Assembly: GCA_031256575.1 (NCBI GenBank)
Contig: JAIRQI010000169.1
Span: 1 to 5,887 of the forward strand
DNA: 5,887 nucleotides
Source: Coriobacteriales bacterium
GTDB lineage: Bacteria; Actinomycetota; Coriobacteriia; Coriobacteriales; UBA8131
Direction: 5' to 3'
Within the stretch, counting starts at the first letter, position 1; every line of letters starts with the position of its first letter. Shown piece by piece: positions 1 through 5,411 of this stretch. Made by a program: the position numbers and the translations under genes. Below the pieces are notes generated by a model. That model was not told the DNA's origin. It searched no databases and was given only the letters and a program-made list of their open reading frames with translations.

Positions 1-1042
1 CATCAATCAGCGATTGTAAGCCAGGTTCATCCAAACCCTCTCCAATCACCACCAGTTTAGGCTGACCAGCGTAACTGCTCGAAAACTGCTGGCCTCGTGA
101 GTATACATATTCTAGGTGCCTGAATCCACCGGCAGCGTGTTTGACAAAGCCTTTAGCTCGATAGATCTTGCCATATCGACCAGATGCCAGCTCTGCGAAT
201 AAGGCTTCGATTATTTCTGTGGAGAAAACCTGGTTTGGCTGAAAAGCCAGGGATGTGGTGCCGTCGATATCCGCATGCTGATGGTCGTGTTCAGAGTGCT
301 CGCTGCTGTCGGAATGGTCGTTGTGCTCGTCGTGGTTGCCACTGGCAGGGTGGTCGTCGTGGTCGTTGTGCTCGTCAACCCCGGTTTTATCCCCATAGAC
401 AGCCTGGTTGCTAAGTGTTGCCGCTGGCTGGCTCATATATGCGGCAGGCTTAATGGTCTCACCGATGGCTAGTATCGACAAGCCATCCAGGCTGTCAGAA
501 TCCTCATCGAGAATCGGAGCCGCATCATTCAGCTCAGTCAACAACTGCAAGGTTTCGGCTAATTCATCAGTCGTCAGCTGTTTGCTACGGTTTAGCACAA
601 TCAAGCTGGCATCGTTGATCTGGCGCTTGAAGAGGTCACCAGTCACATAGTAAAGGGGTAGAAAATTCGCTCCATCGACTACTGTGATGAACAGGTTTAC
701 AGCCACATCTACCTGCTCTTGGGCTTCAGCACAGGCCGCCAGGATGTCTTTTGGCTCAGCCAGGCCGGTCGGCTCAATGATGATTCGAGTGGGCTGGTAT
801 TGCTCAATGACCTGGATGATTCCGTTGATGAAATCGCCTGAGAGGGTGCAGCAGATGCAACCAGAAGTCAGTGTGCGTACTTGGATCTCAGGGTCTACCA
901 GACTGTCGTCAATGCTGACTTCGCCAAACTCGTTTTCGATCAGCACTGGCTTCTCGTCGATATAGGCCTCCGCTAACAACTTGTTGATTAGTGTCGTCTT
1001 ACCTGCTCCCAAAAAACCGGTAATGATATCAAGCTTAATCAT
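1..1042 (-). CDS. CobW/G3E-family GTPase with His/Asp-rich insertion (3' end outside window)
   Basis: 347 complete codons are visible; the C-terminus lies beyond the left edge. The N-terminal G domain has the Walker A loop GFLGAGKT (residues 9-16), a switch-like ENEFGEVSID (36-45), the metal-binding CxCC motif GCICC (61-65) and EPTG (90-93). Residues 266-347 match the start of the CobW C-terminal domain. Between them, residues 223-258 are very rich in His, Asp and Glu, as in zinc-handling COG0523 proteins. The G4 position reads NRSK (151-154) instead of the usual NKxD or TKxD, so guanine specificity may be relaxed. G3E GTPases deliver metals or protect metallo- and cobamide enzymes (HypB, UreG, MeaB, CobW). 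The ATG is 9 bp after the GntR gene with an AGGG ribosome site, so it is the third operon gene. Inference: it loads metal into, or services, a corrinoid methyltransferase system. The family is certain; the client is unknown. Confidence 0.9.
   Translation of the reverse strand, partial: MIKLDIITGFLGAGKTTLINKLLAEAYIDEKPVLIENEFGEVSIDDSLVDPEIQVRTLTSGCICCTLSGDFINGIIQVIEQYQPTRIIIEPTGLAEPKDILAACAEAQEQVDVAVNLFITVVDGANFLPLYYVTGDLFKRQINDASLIVLNRSKQLTTDELAETLQLLTELNDAAPILDEDSDSLDGLSILAIGETIKPAAYMSQPAATLSNQAVYGDKTGVDEHNDHDDHPASGNHDEHNDHSDSSEHSEHDHQHADIDGTTSLAFQPNQVFSTEIIEALFAELASGRYGKIYRAKGFVKHAAGGFRHLEYVYSRGQQFSSSYAGQPKLVVIGEGLDEPGLQSLID
315..376. repeat. 17-nt direct repeat inside the His-rich segment of the GTPase gene
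   Basis: The 17-mer TGGTCGTTGTGCTCGTC occurs at 315-331 and again at 360-376, a period of 45 bp. On the coding strand both copies encode the peptide DEHNDH. The His/Asp-rich metal-binding segment therefore seems to have grown by internal duplication, and its length may vary between strains. Confidence 0.6.
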
Positions 1043-1051
1043 TTTGCAGCC

Positions 1052-1756
1052 CTACAATCCATAGCCCGAGCGGGCCATCAGCTTACCGTACTGCGGCAAC
1101 ATGTACTTGACCCCGTAACCGACGCGGCGGTTGTTAGAGTCGATCAGCCAACGATAAACGGTCAAGAGGGGCACATCTGTTGGGCATTGCAGCAAACGTG
1201 CAACACTCTCGTTAGGCAGCTCTGCTGCTATCTCCATCTTGGTGTGAAAAGCAAAAGGAGCTGTCTTCATCGCAGCAATCTCCGGAAAGACCGCGTAGTT
1301 CATCTCTTCTTCTAAGGTCGGCAGGCCTTTGTCGTAGGGTATGTACTTCATGTCCAAGGCAACTGGAGCTCCCCGACGTTTGATGATTCGGCAGACCTCG
1401 ATGACTATCTGGTTAGGCGAGACCTCCAGGGCTGCTCCCACCTCTTCACTGGGGTAGCTGGCATTGATCTCGCGGTAGACCACCTCAAAACCACGTTCTT
1501 CGTCTGAAAAGTGAATAGCAAAATTGTCATGGCTGGGTGAAGCCACAAAGTAGCCTTTGCCTTGCCAGGAGTAGACCAGCTCTTCTTGCTCCAGTGACTG
1601 TAAGCCCATCCTAACCGTCATTCGGCTGGTGTCATAGCGTTGGGCTAGCTCGTTCTCGCTGGGTAGCATGTCACCCGGGTTCAACTCACCAGCGATGATC
1701 TTCTCCTTCAGATCAGCGCTAATGGTGGCATAAAGGGGTTTTCCGATTCTCCGCAT
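1052..1756 (-). CDS. GntR/HutC-family transcriptional regulator with UTRA domain
   Basis: This is a 234-aa protein, a normal length for the HutC subfamily. Residues 5-72 form the GntR winged helix: the segment LPSENELAQRYDTSRMTVRM (31-50) carries the PSE..LA and SR.TVR signatures of the DNA-reading helices, followed by the wing QGKGYFV (65-71). Residues about 85-230 form a UTRA effector domain, with the typical VCRIIKRRGAPVALD (121-135) and the late VYRW and GYGVKY segments. UTRA domains bind small molecules, often sugars, amino acids or amines, and release the dimer from DNA. The gene starts 2 bp after the corrinoid-protein stop and ends 9 bp before the GTPase, so it sits mid-operon and most likely controls its own operon through the palindrome at 2491-2504. 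The ligand is probably the methylated substrate or a product of the pathway; that is inference. Confidence 0.93.
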   Translation of the reverse strand: MRRIGKPLYATISADLKEKIIAGELNPGDMLPSENELAQRYDTSRMTVRMGLQSLEQEELVYSWQGKGYFVASPSHDNFAIHFSDEERGFEVVYREINASYPSEEVGAALEVSPNQIVIEVCRIIKRRGAPVALDMKYIPYDKGLPTLEEEMNYAVFPEIAAMKTAPFAFHTKMEIAAELPNESVARLLQCPTDVPLLTVYRWLIDSNNRRVGYGVKYMLPQYGKLMARSGYGL

Positions 1757-1758
1757 AG

Positions 1759-2436
1759 TTATTTGCTTTCCATCACACTGACACAGAATTTCACAGCTTC
1801 GACCGGGCCTTTGGCGTAATTGACGTCACCGATATTCTCCAGAATCAACTCGCTGACGCAAGAACCACCCACAAGAATCGGGGTAGCCGGATGGATGCCG
1901 GCCTCGGTCAGCGCTTCTACTACCAGTTTCATCTCCAGGGCTGCTCCACCCATCACCCCGCTTAAGGCAATGATGTCTGGAGTGTAATTCAAAGCTGCCT
2001 GCACAAAGGCCTCAACCGGAACATCGACTCCCAGGTCTAAGACATCAAAGCTCTCGGTCCGCAGTACCTGGACGATGATGTCTTTGCCAATGTCATGAAT
2101 GTCACCTGCCATCACCCCGATTAAGACGCGTCCTCGGGTATTAGCCGCCTCTGCCACCTCAGCCGATCCTGCTGCTCCTGCCGCTCCCACCGGGGGAGCC
2201 TCCGGCGTAATCAATGACAATGCCGATTTAAACATCATGCCTGAGACAATCAAATCAGCGAGAAAATACTCGCCTTGGGCAAAGCGGTTACCCACTTCCA
2301 GCAGCCCCTGCTGCAACAGCTCGACAATCTCTGTACTGTCGCAACCCTTGGCCACCAGGGCTTGTACGCTGAGGCACAAAACATCCAGATCCAACTCGGA
2401 CATCGCCCAAGTGACCTGAGCTTTGATTTCGTCCAT
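1759..2436 (-). CDS. Corrinoid (B12)-binding methyl-carrier protein, MtaC/MtbC/MttC-like
   Basis: From the ATG at 2436 the protein is 225 aa, the usual size for stand-alone corrinoid proteins of anaerobic methyltransferase systems. The N-terminal helical B12-binding-2 domain covers about residues 1-78 (including EVGNRFAQGEYFLADLIVSG). A Gly/Ala/Glu-rich linker (about 79-99) follows, then the Rossmann-like cobalamin domain (102-225). DIHDIGK (112-118) is the DxHxxG motif; His114 would be the lower axial cobalt ligand. SGVMGG (159-164) and ILVGGS (187-192) correspond to later cofactor-contacting loops. Such proteins accept a methyl group from a substrate-specific methyltransferase and pass it on to tetrahydrofolate or another thiol acceptor through a second methyltransferase. 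It is the first gene of a minus-strand operon followed by the GntR regulator. No partner methyltransferase lies in the window, so the substrate cannot be named. An in-frame ATG at 2448 would add MRVG but lacks a ribosome site. Confidence 0.93.
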   Translation of the reverse strand: MDEIKAQVTWAMSELDLDVLCLSVQALVAKGCDSTEIVELLQQGLLEVGNRFAQGEYFLADLIVSGMMFKSALSLITPEAPPVGAAGAAGSAEVAEAANTRGRVLIGVMAGDIHDIGKDIIVQVLRTESFDVLDLGVDVPVEAFVQAALNYTPDIIALSGVMGGAALEMKLVVEALTEAGIHPATPILVGGSCVSELILENIGDVNYAKGPVEAVKFCVSVMESK

Positions 2437-2446
2437 ACCCACCCTC
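2437..2446 (-). promoter_or_regulatory. Ribosome binding site that fixes the corrinoid-protein start
   Basis: The coding-strand sequence GAGGGTGGGT lies directly before the ATG at 2436, giving a Shine-Dalgarno core AGG about 6 nt upstream. The sequence before the alternative ATG at 2448 (AGTATTAAGA) has no such core, so 2436 is the preferred start. Confidence 0.6.
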
Positions 2447-2452
2447 ATTCTT

Positions 2453-2464
2453 AATACTTGTATT
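2453..2464. promoter_or_regulatory. Second short inverted repeat in the operon leader
   Basis: AATACTTGTATT has perfect 5-bp arms (AATAC/GTATT) around two bases and lies between the predicted transcription start and the ribosome site. It could be a second operator or chance in AT-rich DNA; its half-sites differ from those of the palindrome at 2491-2504. Confidence 0.25.
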
Positions 2465-2482
2465 TATAAGTAGTCGCTGGTG

Positions 2483-2511
2483 AATGTACTCTATTCGCAA
2501 ATAGCTGTCAA
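2483..2511 (-). promoter_or_regulatory. Sigma70-type promoter of the corrinoid/GntR/GTPase operon
   Basis: On the minus strand a perfect -35 hexamer TTGACA (2506-2511) is followed by a 17-bp spacer and the -10-like hexamer TACATT (2483-2488), which keeps the TAnnnT positions. Transcription would begin near 2476, leaving a leader of about 40 nt before the ATG at 2436. No competing promoter is obvious inside the tightly packed operon. Confidence 0.6.
2491..2504. promoter_or_regulatory. Candidate GntR operator: 14-bp palindrome between -35 and -10
   Basis: The plus-strand sequence CTATTCGCAAATAG is an inverted repeat with six of seven pairs matching, exactly inside the 17-bp promoter spacer. 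A dimer bound here would block RNA polymerase, the usual mode of GntR-family autorepression. The half-sites do not match a textbook HutC box, so assignment to the adjacent regulator rests on position and symmetry. Confidence 0.45.
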
Positions 2512-2605
2512 TCTACCGTACACATGAGAATGGTTTCAGGGTGGTCTGAAGCGGGCTAGCACTAGAACCAACACTACTACCAGACAAGAGGCACAGTAAC
2601 CGGAG

Positions 2606-3790
2606 TCATTTATCCCGATGACTAATTACCGTATTGATTCTCGCTTGAACAGCACGAACAATAATCTCTGTTCTAATCTGATCGCCTTTCAAAGGTCCTT
2701 CAACAAGGGTCTGGAATAAGTAACTATCGAATCCTTCAAGCTTAGTTGAATCGAACCACTCCCAATCACTGACCACATCAAGTTGCTGCTCGGGTATCCG
2801 ATGAAAAGGTCTTGAGCTGTAATCCAGCTTTCCTCCACCTACCAAGGTGTTGACATCATTCCAGAGAGCAGCACCCGAATCAAAAAGTGGCCCAATCCGA
2901 AACTGCATCGAATCTACATCACGAATGATGCCGAAATTCCTCAGATGCCTGTCACGATTAGCTAAGATGTAGTCACAGACAATGAACTGTGAGACAAAAG
3001 TCTGCATGTCGTCAATACCTAGATCGATGCAGACAGTCGATACCTGTTCAGGCATCAGCTTATGGGACGAACGGCCATCTGGAAAAGCCAGATAGAGCGC
3101 TGGAATGAACTCTTCATGGCTGTTCAGCATATTGGGGCAGGCACTGATGATTTCTGAACCATCGTTATACAGACGATAATTGACATATCGTTTTGAATCC
3201 AACAGCAGCGAATAGAGGTGTGTAGCGATGAGCTCATTGTATGGCTCCTGAAACAAGATCGGAGTAGCTCCCTTGAGCATTGTGATCTCACCATCAATGA
3301 TTGACCATCGCTTGGGTAACACTCCATCGGTAGTGTTCGATGGCGCTGCAGTTGATCCTGCAAATTGACCCATTTCGATTGAGGGAGACATCAGCAAACG
3401 TCCGACTTCATCGCTAAAGGGATGCTCGAAGTAGTTAATGCTATGCCAGTCAATGTCTTCGTTGACATCCTTGATCCAGTATTGGTCAGACAGGCTGAGC
3501 CCAAACCCGACGCTGGCTAGCTCGGCAGCTGAAGCTACCCCAAGTTTGATAAGGCTTTCACTAAGGTTGGGCCTGGTATCAGGTATCGCCCGGTTTCCCC
3601 ACCAATTGCGAAAGAAGACCAGCCGTGCTTGATCATCTAGCCAGCGAAATGACAATGGCCCGTAAGCACCGTCGTCATGCATCCTCAGTATCCGGGAGAC
3701 AAAACTATTCTCATGAATAAACTCGATATCGCATACCGGATGTGTGCGATTCATCAAAGTCAGTTGCCTAGTTGTCGCCACTACATCCAC
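2606..3790 (-). CDS. HipA-like Ser/Thr kinase, probable toxin of a toxin-antitoxin pair
   Basis: The 394-aa protein has a HipA-type kinase C-terminal half. SNTTDGVLPKRW (151-162) fits the flexible nucleotide-loop position, LKG (172-174) supplies the likely ATP-binding Lys173, and QEPYNELIA (181-189) the helix Glu. NRDRHLRNFG (278-287) is the catalytic loop, with Asp280 and Asn285, and GPLFDSG (300-306) is the DFG-like metal site with Asp304. All key residues appear intact, so activity is likely. E. coli HipA phosphorylates glutamyl-tRNA synthetase and causes growth arrest; the target here is unknown. The N-terminal 140 residues are not those of classical HipA but fit HipA-domain proteins of Gram-positive anaerobes. 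The reading frame opens with a GTG at 3790 that overlaps the upstream ribbon-helix-helix gene by 10 bp; an ATG at 3754 (MNRTHPV) is a realistic alternative. The overlap implies translational coupling. A stand-alone signalling kinase remains possible. Confidence 0.85.
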   Translation of the reverse strand: MDVVATTRQLTLMNRTHPVCDIEFIHENSFVSRILRMHDDGAYGPLSFRWLDDQARLVFFRNWWGNRAIPDTRPNLSESLIKLGVASAAELASVGFGLSLSDQYWIKDVNEDIDWHSINYFEHPFSDEVGRLLMSPSIEMGQFAGSTAAPSNTTDGVLPKRWSIIDGEITMLKGATPILFQEPYNELIATHLYSLLLDSKRYVNYRLYNDGSEIISACPNMLNSHEEFIPALYLAFPDGRSSHKLMPEQVSTVCIDLGIDDMQTFVSQFIVCDYILANRDRHLRNFGIIRDVDSMQFRIGPLFDSGAALWNDVNTLVGGGKLDYSSRPFHRIPEQQLDVVSDWEWFDSTKLEGFDSYLFQTLVEGPLKGDQIRTEIIVRAVQARINTVISHRDK

Positions 3791-3999
3791 ACCCTGTCTG
3801 CTGGTGGGATGTTGTTATCGATCAGTTCACGCAGAACTGCCGATACGCTGTCTAGTGTTGAGAGGGGATGCCTGTTTAGGATGAATGATTTCAAGTTGTA
3901 GAGTTGATCTGGGCGAATGCGGACTGTGACCTGCACATACTTCTCCTCTTTGGCTGGTCGTCCGCGCTTGCGTTTGGGTGAGGGAGCGCTAACTGGCAT
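3781..3999 (-). CDS. Small ribbon-helix-helix DNA-binding protein with AT-hook-like tail, probable antitoxin
   Basis: The 72-aa protein begins with a very basic segment (residues 8-20) containing RGRP (12-15), the core of an AT-hook that enters the minor groove of AT-rich DNA. It continues with a ribbon-helix-helix-like fold: strand VQVTVRI (22-28), helix A from PDQLYNLKSFI (30-40) and helix B from SVSAVLRELIDN (51-62). CopG/Arc-type proteins of this size often act as antitoxin and autorepressor. The ATG has a good AAAGG ribosome site 6 nt upstream. The stop overlaps the start of the HipA-like kinase, the order expected for an antitoxin-toxin operon. Classical HipA antitoxins (HipB) are helix-turn-helix proteins, so the pairing is atypical. 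The C-terminus (IPPADRVWM) may contact the kinase, but that is speculation. The RHH assignment is by pattern, without alignment. Confidence 0.72.
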   Translation of the reverse strand: MPVSAPSPKRKRGRPAKEEKYVQVTVRIRPDQLYNLKSFILNRHPLSTLDSVSAVLRELIDNNIPPADRVWM

Positions 4000-4014
4000 A
4001 TTTAGCCTTTCATG

Positions 4015-4026
4015 AATTTATAAATT
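4015..4026. promoter_or_regulatory. AT-only perfect palindrome in the antitoxin leader
   Basis: AATTTATAAATT is a perfect 12-bp palindrome of A and T only, located 16 bp upstream of the antitoxin ATG and downstream of its predicted transcription start. It is a fitting target for a dimeric regulator with an AT-hook, so autoregulation by the 72-aa protein is plausible. AT-only palindromes also occur by chance. Confidence 0.35.
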
Positions 4027-4039
4027 TAATAAATAGGCA

Positions 4040-4068
4040 AGACCATAATACCATACCGATCTTGGTCT
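4040..4068. promoter_or_regulatory. Inverted repeat AGACCA-N17-TGGTCT across the antitoxin promoter
   Basis: Two perfect 6-bp arms lie at 4040-4045 and 4063-4068, with centres 23 bp apart, about two helical turns. The arms overlap one edge of the -10 and one edge of the -35 hexamer. This spacing would let a dimer of dimers bind one face of the DNA, as ribbon-helix-helix repressors commonly do. Function is inferred from position. Confidence 0.35.
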
Positions 4069-4073
4069 GTGGA
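4045..4073 (-). promoter_or_regulatory. Promoter of the antitoxin/HipA-like operon
   Basis: On the minus strand the -10 hexamer TATTAT (4045-4050) is preceded directly by TGG, making an extended -10 element. A weaker -35 match, TCCACA (4068-4073), lies at 17-bp spacing. The start of transcription would be near 4038, giving a leader of about 39 nt. Confidence 0.45.
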
Positions 4074-4178
4074 GAAGTACGAGCCTAGCGGAATGCCTGG
4101 CGATGTTTACTTGAGTAAGACCTATATGCAGCATGGGATTAATCAAATTGCTGCGACGAAAAGCAAAGTCGAAGGCGT

Positions 4179-4634
4179 TTATACAGTGAAGTGCTGGCCT
4201 TCCCAGGCTTGGATATAGCTGATTAACATGTAGAAGCCGGCAAAAACCAGAGCTGTGCCTAGACCACAATAGAAAAAAGCGATAATCCACTCTGGCACAA
4301 AGGTTGAAAAGCGTACAGCGGCACCTAAGAAAATCATCACCGCCATAATCATATAGGAATTGACATCAAAGAAGCGCAGAATGAAACTCAGAGGCTCTGG
4401 GTCACTAAGAATGCGCTGGATATTGCGACGGGAGATGTATAAGAACAGTATCAAGAATAATCCAAAGACTACTGCTGCTCCACCCAGCATAACCCAGGTC
4501 CAACTACTGACTGGAGCTTTCAAGCCAACCATCGCCACACTGCTTCCAGCGGCAAACCAGACACCAGCGGCAATCAGTATCAGAACCTTAGTTGGTACTA
4601 GTAGGATAAAAGAGCTTTGTGGTCGTTCGTTCAT
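4179..4634 (-). CDS. Uncharacterised four-helix membrane protein
   Basis: From the ATG at 4634 the protein is 151 aa with four hydrophobic segments at about 16-37, 46-67, 93-110 and 115-141. Between the second and third lies a polar loop with RRNIQRILSDPEPLSF (69-84) and FFDVNSYMIM (88-97). This layout resembles a conserved hypothetical membrane protein family of Firmicutes and Actinobacteria with a loop arginine motif, an FFD...Y motif and a late FYCGLGTAL segment; I cannot attach a function. No signal peptide or catalytic motif is seen. The ATG has AGGTG about 8 nt upstream; an in-frame GTG at 4643 lies inside that ribosome site and is less likely to be used. It follows the 195-aa membrane protein on the same strand after 118 bp without an evident strong promoter, so the two may be cotranscribed. 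Confidence 0.8.
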   Translation of the reverse strand: MNERPQSSFILLVPTKVLILIAAGVWFAAGSSVAMVGLKAPVSSWTWVMLGGAAVVFGLFLILFLYISRRNIQRILSDPEPLSFILRFFDVNSYMIMAVMIFLGAAVRFSTFVPEWIIAFFYCGLGTALVFAGFYMLISYIQAWEGQHFTV

Positions 4635-4750
4635 GCTGGGCACCTGCTAACCGAAGTTACAATCGAACGTTTGGAAGTCGACTGCTCGTCACTCGAAATC
4701 AACAGAAGGTCAAGGCAACAAAAGAGCATGCAGTTTTGTTCGTTCATGCT
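4625..4750. repeat. 13-nt direct repeat duplicating a gene start region
   Basis: GTTCGTTCATGCT is found at 4625-4637 and 4738-4750. On the minus strand each copy reads AGCATGAACGAAC. The first is the start (MNE) of the 151-aa membrane protein; the second lies just after the stop codon of the 195-aa membrane protein and starts a small ORF with the same MNE. This may be a remnant of a partial duplication or a coincidence favoured by coding constraint. Confidence 0.55.
4631..4747 (-). CDS. Possible small ORF (38 aa) coupled by ATGA overlap to the next gene
   Basis: An ATG at 4747, 5 bp after the stop of the upstream membrane protein, opens a frame of 38 codons: MNEQNCMLFCCLDLLLISS and then a polar tail ending SRCPA. 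Its TGA overlaps the ATG of the 151-aa membrane protein as ATGA, the classic arrangement for termination-reinitiation coupling. A weak GGA ribosome core lies about 8 nt upstream. The first half is hydrophobic and Cys-rich, but no family is recognised. The frame covers nearly the whole intergenic gap, which is suggestive, but a 39-codon open frame can occur by chance. Confidence 0.22.
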   Translation of the reverse strand: MNEQNCMLFCCLDLLLISSDEQSTSKRSIVTSVSRCPA

Positions 4751-4752
4751 TG

Positions 4753-5340
4753 TCATCCGAACATCAGATTGACTATCGATTTGCTGACCATAGAGGCTAC
4801 CAGCATCGAGCTACCTAAGAGAATCGTCAACAGAGCCACTCGAAAACCACTCAGGTTCTTTGCAGCCCAATCTCGCATTAATCGAAAAACCCCATAGATA
4901 ATCAGGGTAGCAGCGATGATGGTTGTGAGCAGGGGAGCCAAGTCGAGCCAAATACCTAAAGGGTTCGACCGAAGACCGATAAACCGACCGGTGAACTCCA
5001 GGGCAAAGCCCAAGCCAATCAAGACCATCCACATAGCGCTACTAGTGCGTTTGTATGACTGGTTGTTAGCCGGGATTGTGACGGTCACAGGTGGCTGGAC
5101 GATTTCGTTATTGTCAGAGGAGCTTGTGTGTTCAGCTAGGCTTTGACCAGCGCTTGTCTGATAATTAAGGTCGGTAGCGTGGTTCACGGCTGCGCGGTTC
5201 TCGGCAGCGATATCTTCGACAGCGATACTCGCCGCAGCGTGATTCTCCGCAGCGATATCTTCGACAGCGATACTCTCCGCAGCGTGATTCTCACCAGTAT
5301 TCTCGCCAGTAGATACCGCATCATCGTTCAGTTCAGGCAC
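4753..5340 (-). CDS. Three-helix membrane protein with repetitive Ala/Glu-rich N-terminus
   Basis: The 195-aa protein has a long hydrophilic N-terminal part (about 1-100) and three hydrophobic segments (about 103-123, 131-152 and 166-188). Residues 17-31 and 32-46 are near-identical 15-residue repeats (ENHAAESIAVEDIAA and a copy with one change), followed by a decaying third copy (47-55). No signal peptide is seen; the acidic tail would probably face the cytoplasm under the positive-inside trend, because basic residues (R119, R124, K161) sit in the connecting loops, but topology is not decided. The start is a GTG with GAGG 5 nt upstream. It is the first gene of a minus-strand pair with the 151-aa membrane protein and is divergent from the zinc-ribbon gene. 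The transmembrane part recalls small uncharacterised membrane proteins of Gram-positive bacteria; no function can be assigned. Confidence 0.78.
   Translation of the reverse strand: MPELNDDAVSTGENTGENHAAESIAVEDIAAENHAAASIAVEDIAAENRAAVNHATDLNYQTSAGQSLAEHTSSSDNNEIVQPPVTVTIPANNQSYKRTSSAMWMVLIGLGFALEFTGRFIGLRSNPLGIWLDLAPLLTTIIAATLIIYGVFRLMRDWAAKNLSGFRVALLTILLGSSMLVASMVSKSIVNLMFG
5204..5293. repeat. 45-bp tandem duplication in a coding region
   Basis: Two adjacent 45-bp units (5204-5248 and 5249-5293) differ at only two positions, and a diverged partial unit lies before 5204. They encode the 15-residue repeats of the 195-aa membrane protein. Each unit is itself three pentads of the form E-x-x-A-A or E-x-x-A-V. 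The near identity implies recent or ongoing expansion, always in frame because 45 is a multiple of three. Confidence 0.85.
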
Positions 5341-5384
5341 ATCAACCTCTAAACGCTACCGCTCAATAGTCAATTGAAATCACA

Positions 5385-5411
5385 ATTATACCGGAAACAG
5401 AAAACAGTAAA
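5385..5411 (-). promoter_or_regulatory. Promoter of the membrane-protein pair
   Basis: A perfect -10 hexamer TATAAT lies on the minus strand at 5385-5390, giving a transcription start near 5378 and a leader of about 38 nt to the GTG at 5340. The best -35 is TTTACT (5406-5411) at a short 15-bp spacing, a weak match. It abuts the heptanucleotide repeat tract, so repeat changes would alter upstream sequence of this promoter. Confidence 0.5.

Noticed and set aside
211..396. Minus-strand open frame with long Thr runs
   Set aside because: It is an out-of-frame reading of the His/Asp-rich repeat of the GTPase gene; the Thr runs come from shifted CAC/GAC codons and it has no ribosome site.
2535..2550. 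Hairpin TTCAG/CTGAA as a terminator after the HipA-like gene
   Set aside because: Only five base pairs with a 6-nt loop and no following T run; too weak to call.
2436..2605. Cobalamin riboswitch upstream of the corrinoid operon
   Set aside because: The leader is only about 40 nt from the predicted start site, and no B12-box-like sequence was recognised.
4128..4154. Inverted repeat GCAGCA...TGCTGC as a terminator after the 151-aa membrane protein
   Set aside because: The loop is 15 nt, the stem short, and no T run follows on the minus strand.
4018..4290. 90-codon minus-strand frame after the 151-aa membrane protein
   Set aside because: It overlaps the end of that gene in another frame, runs through the antitoxin promoter, and its composition resembles no protein family.
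4634..4643. GTG at 4643 as start of the 151-aa membrane protein
   Set aside because: The GTG is part of the AGGTG ribosome site that serves the ATG at 4634.
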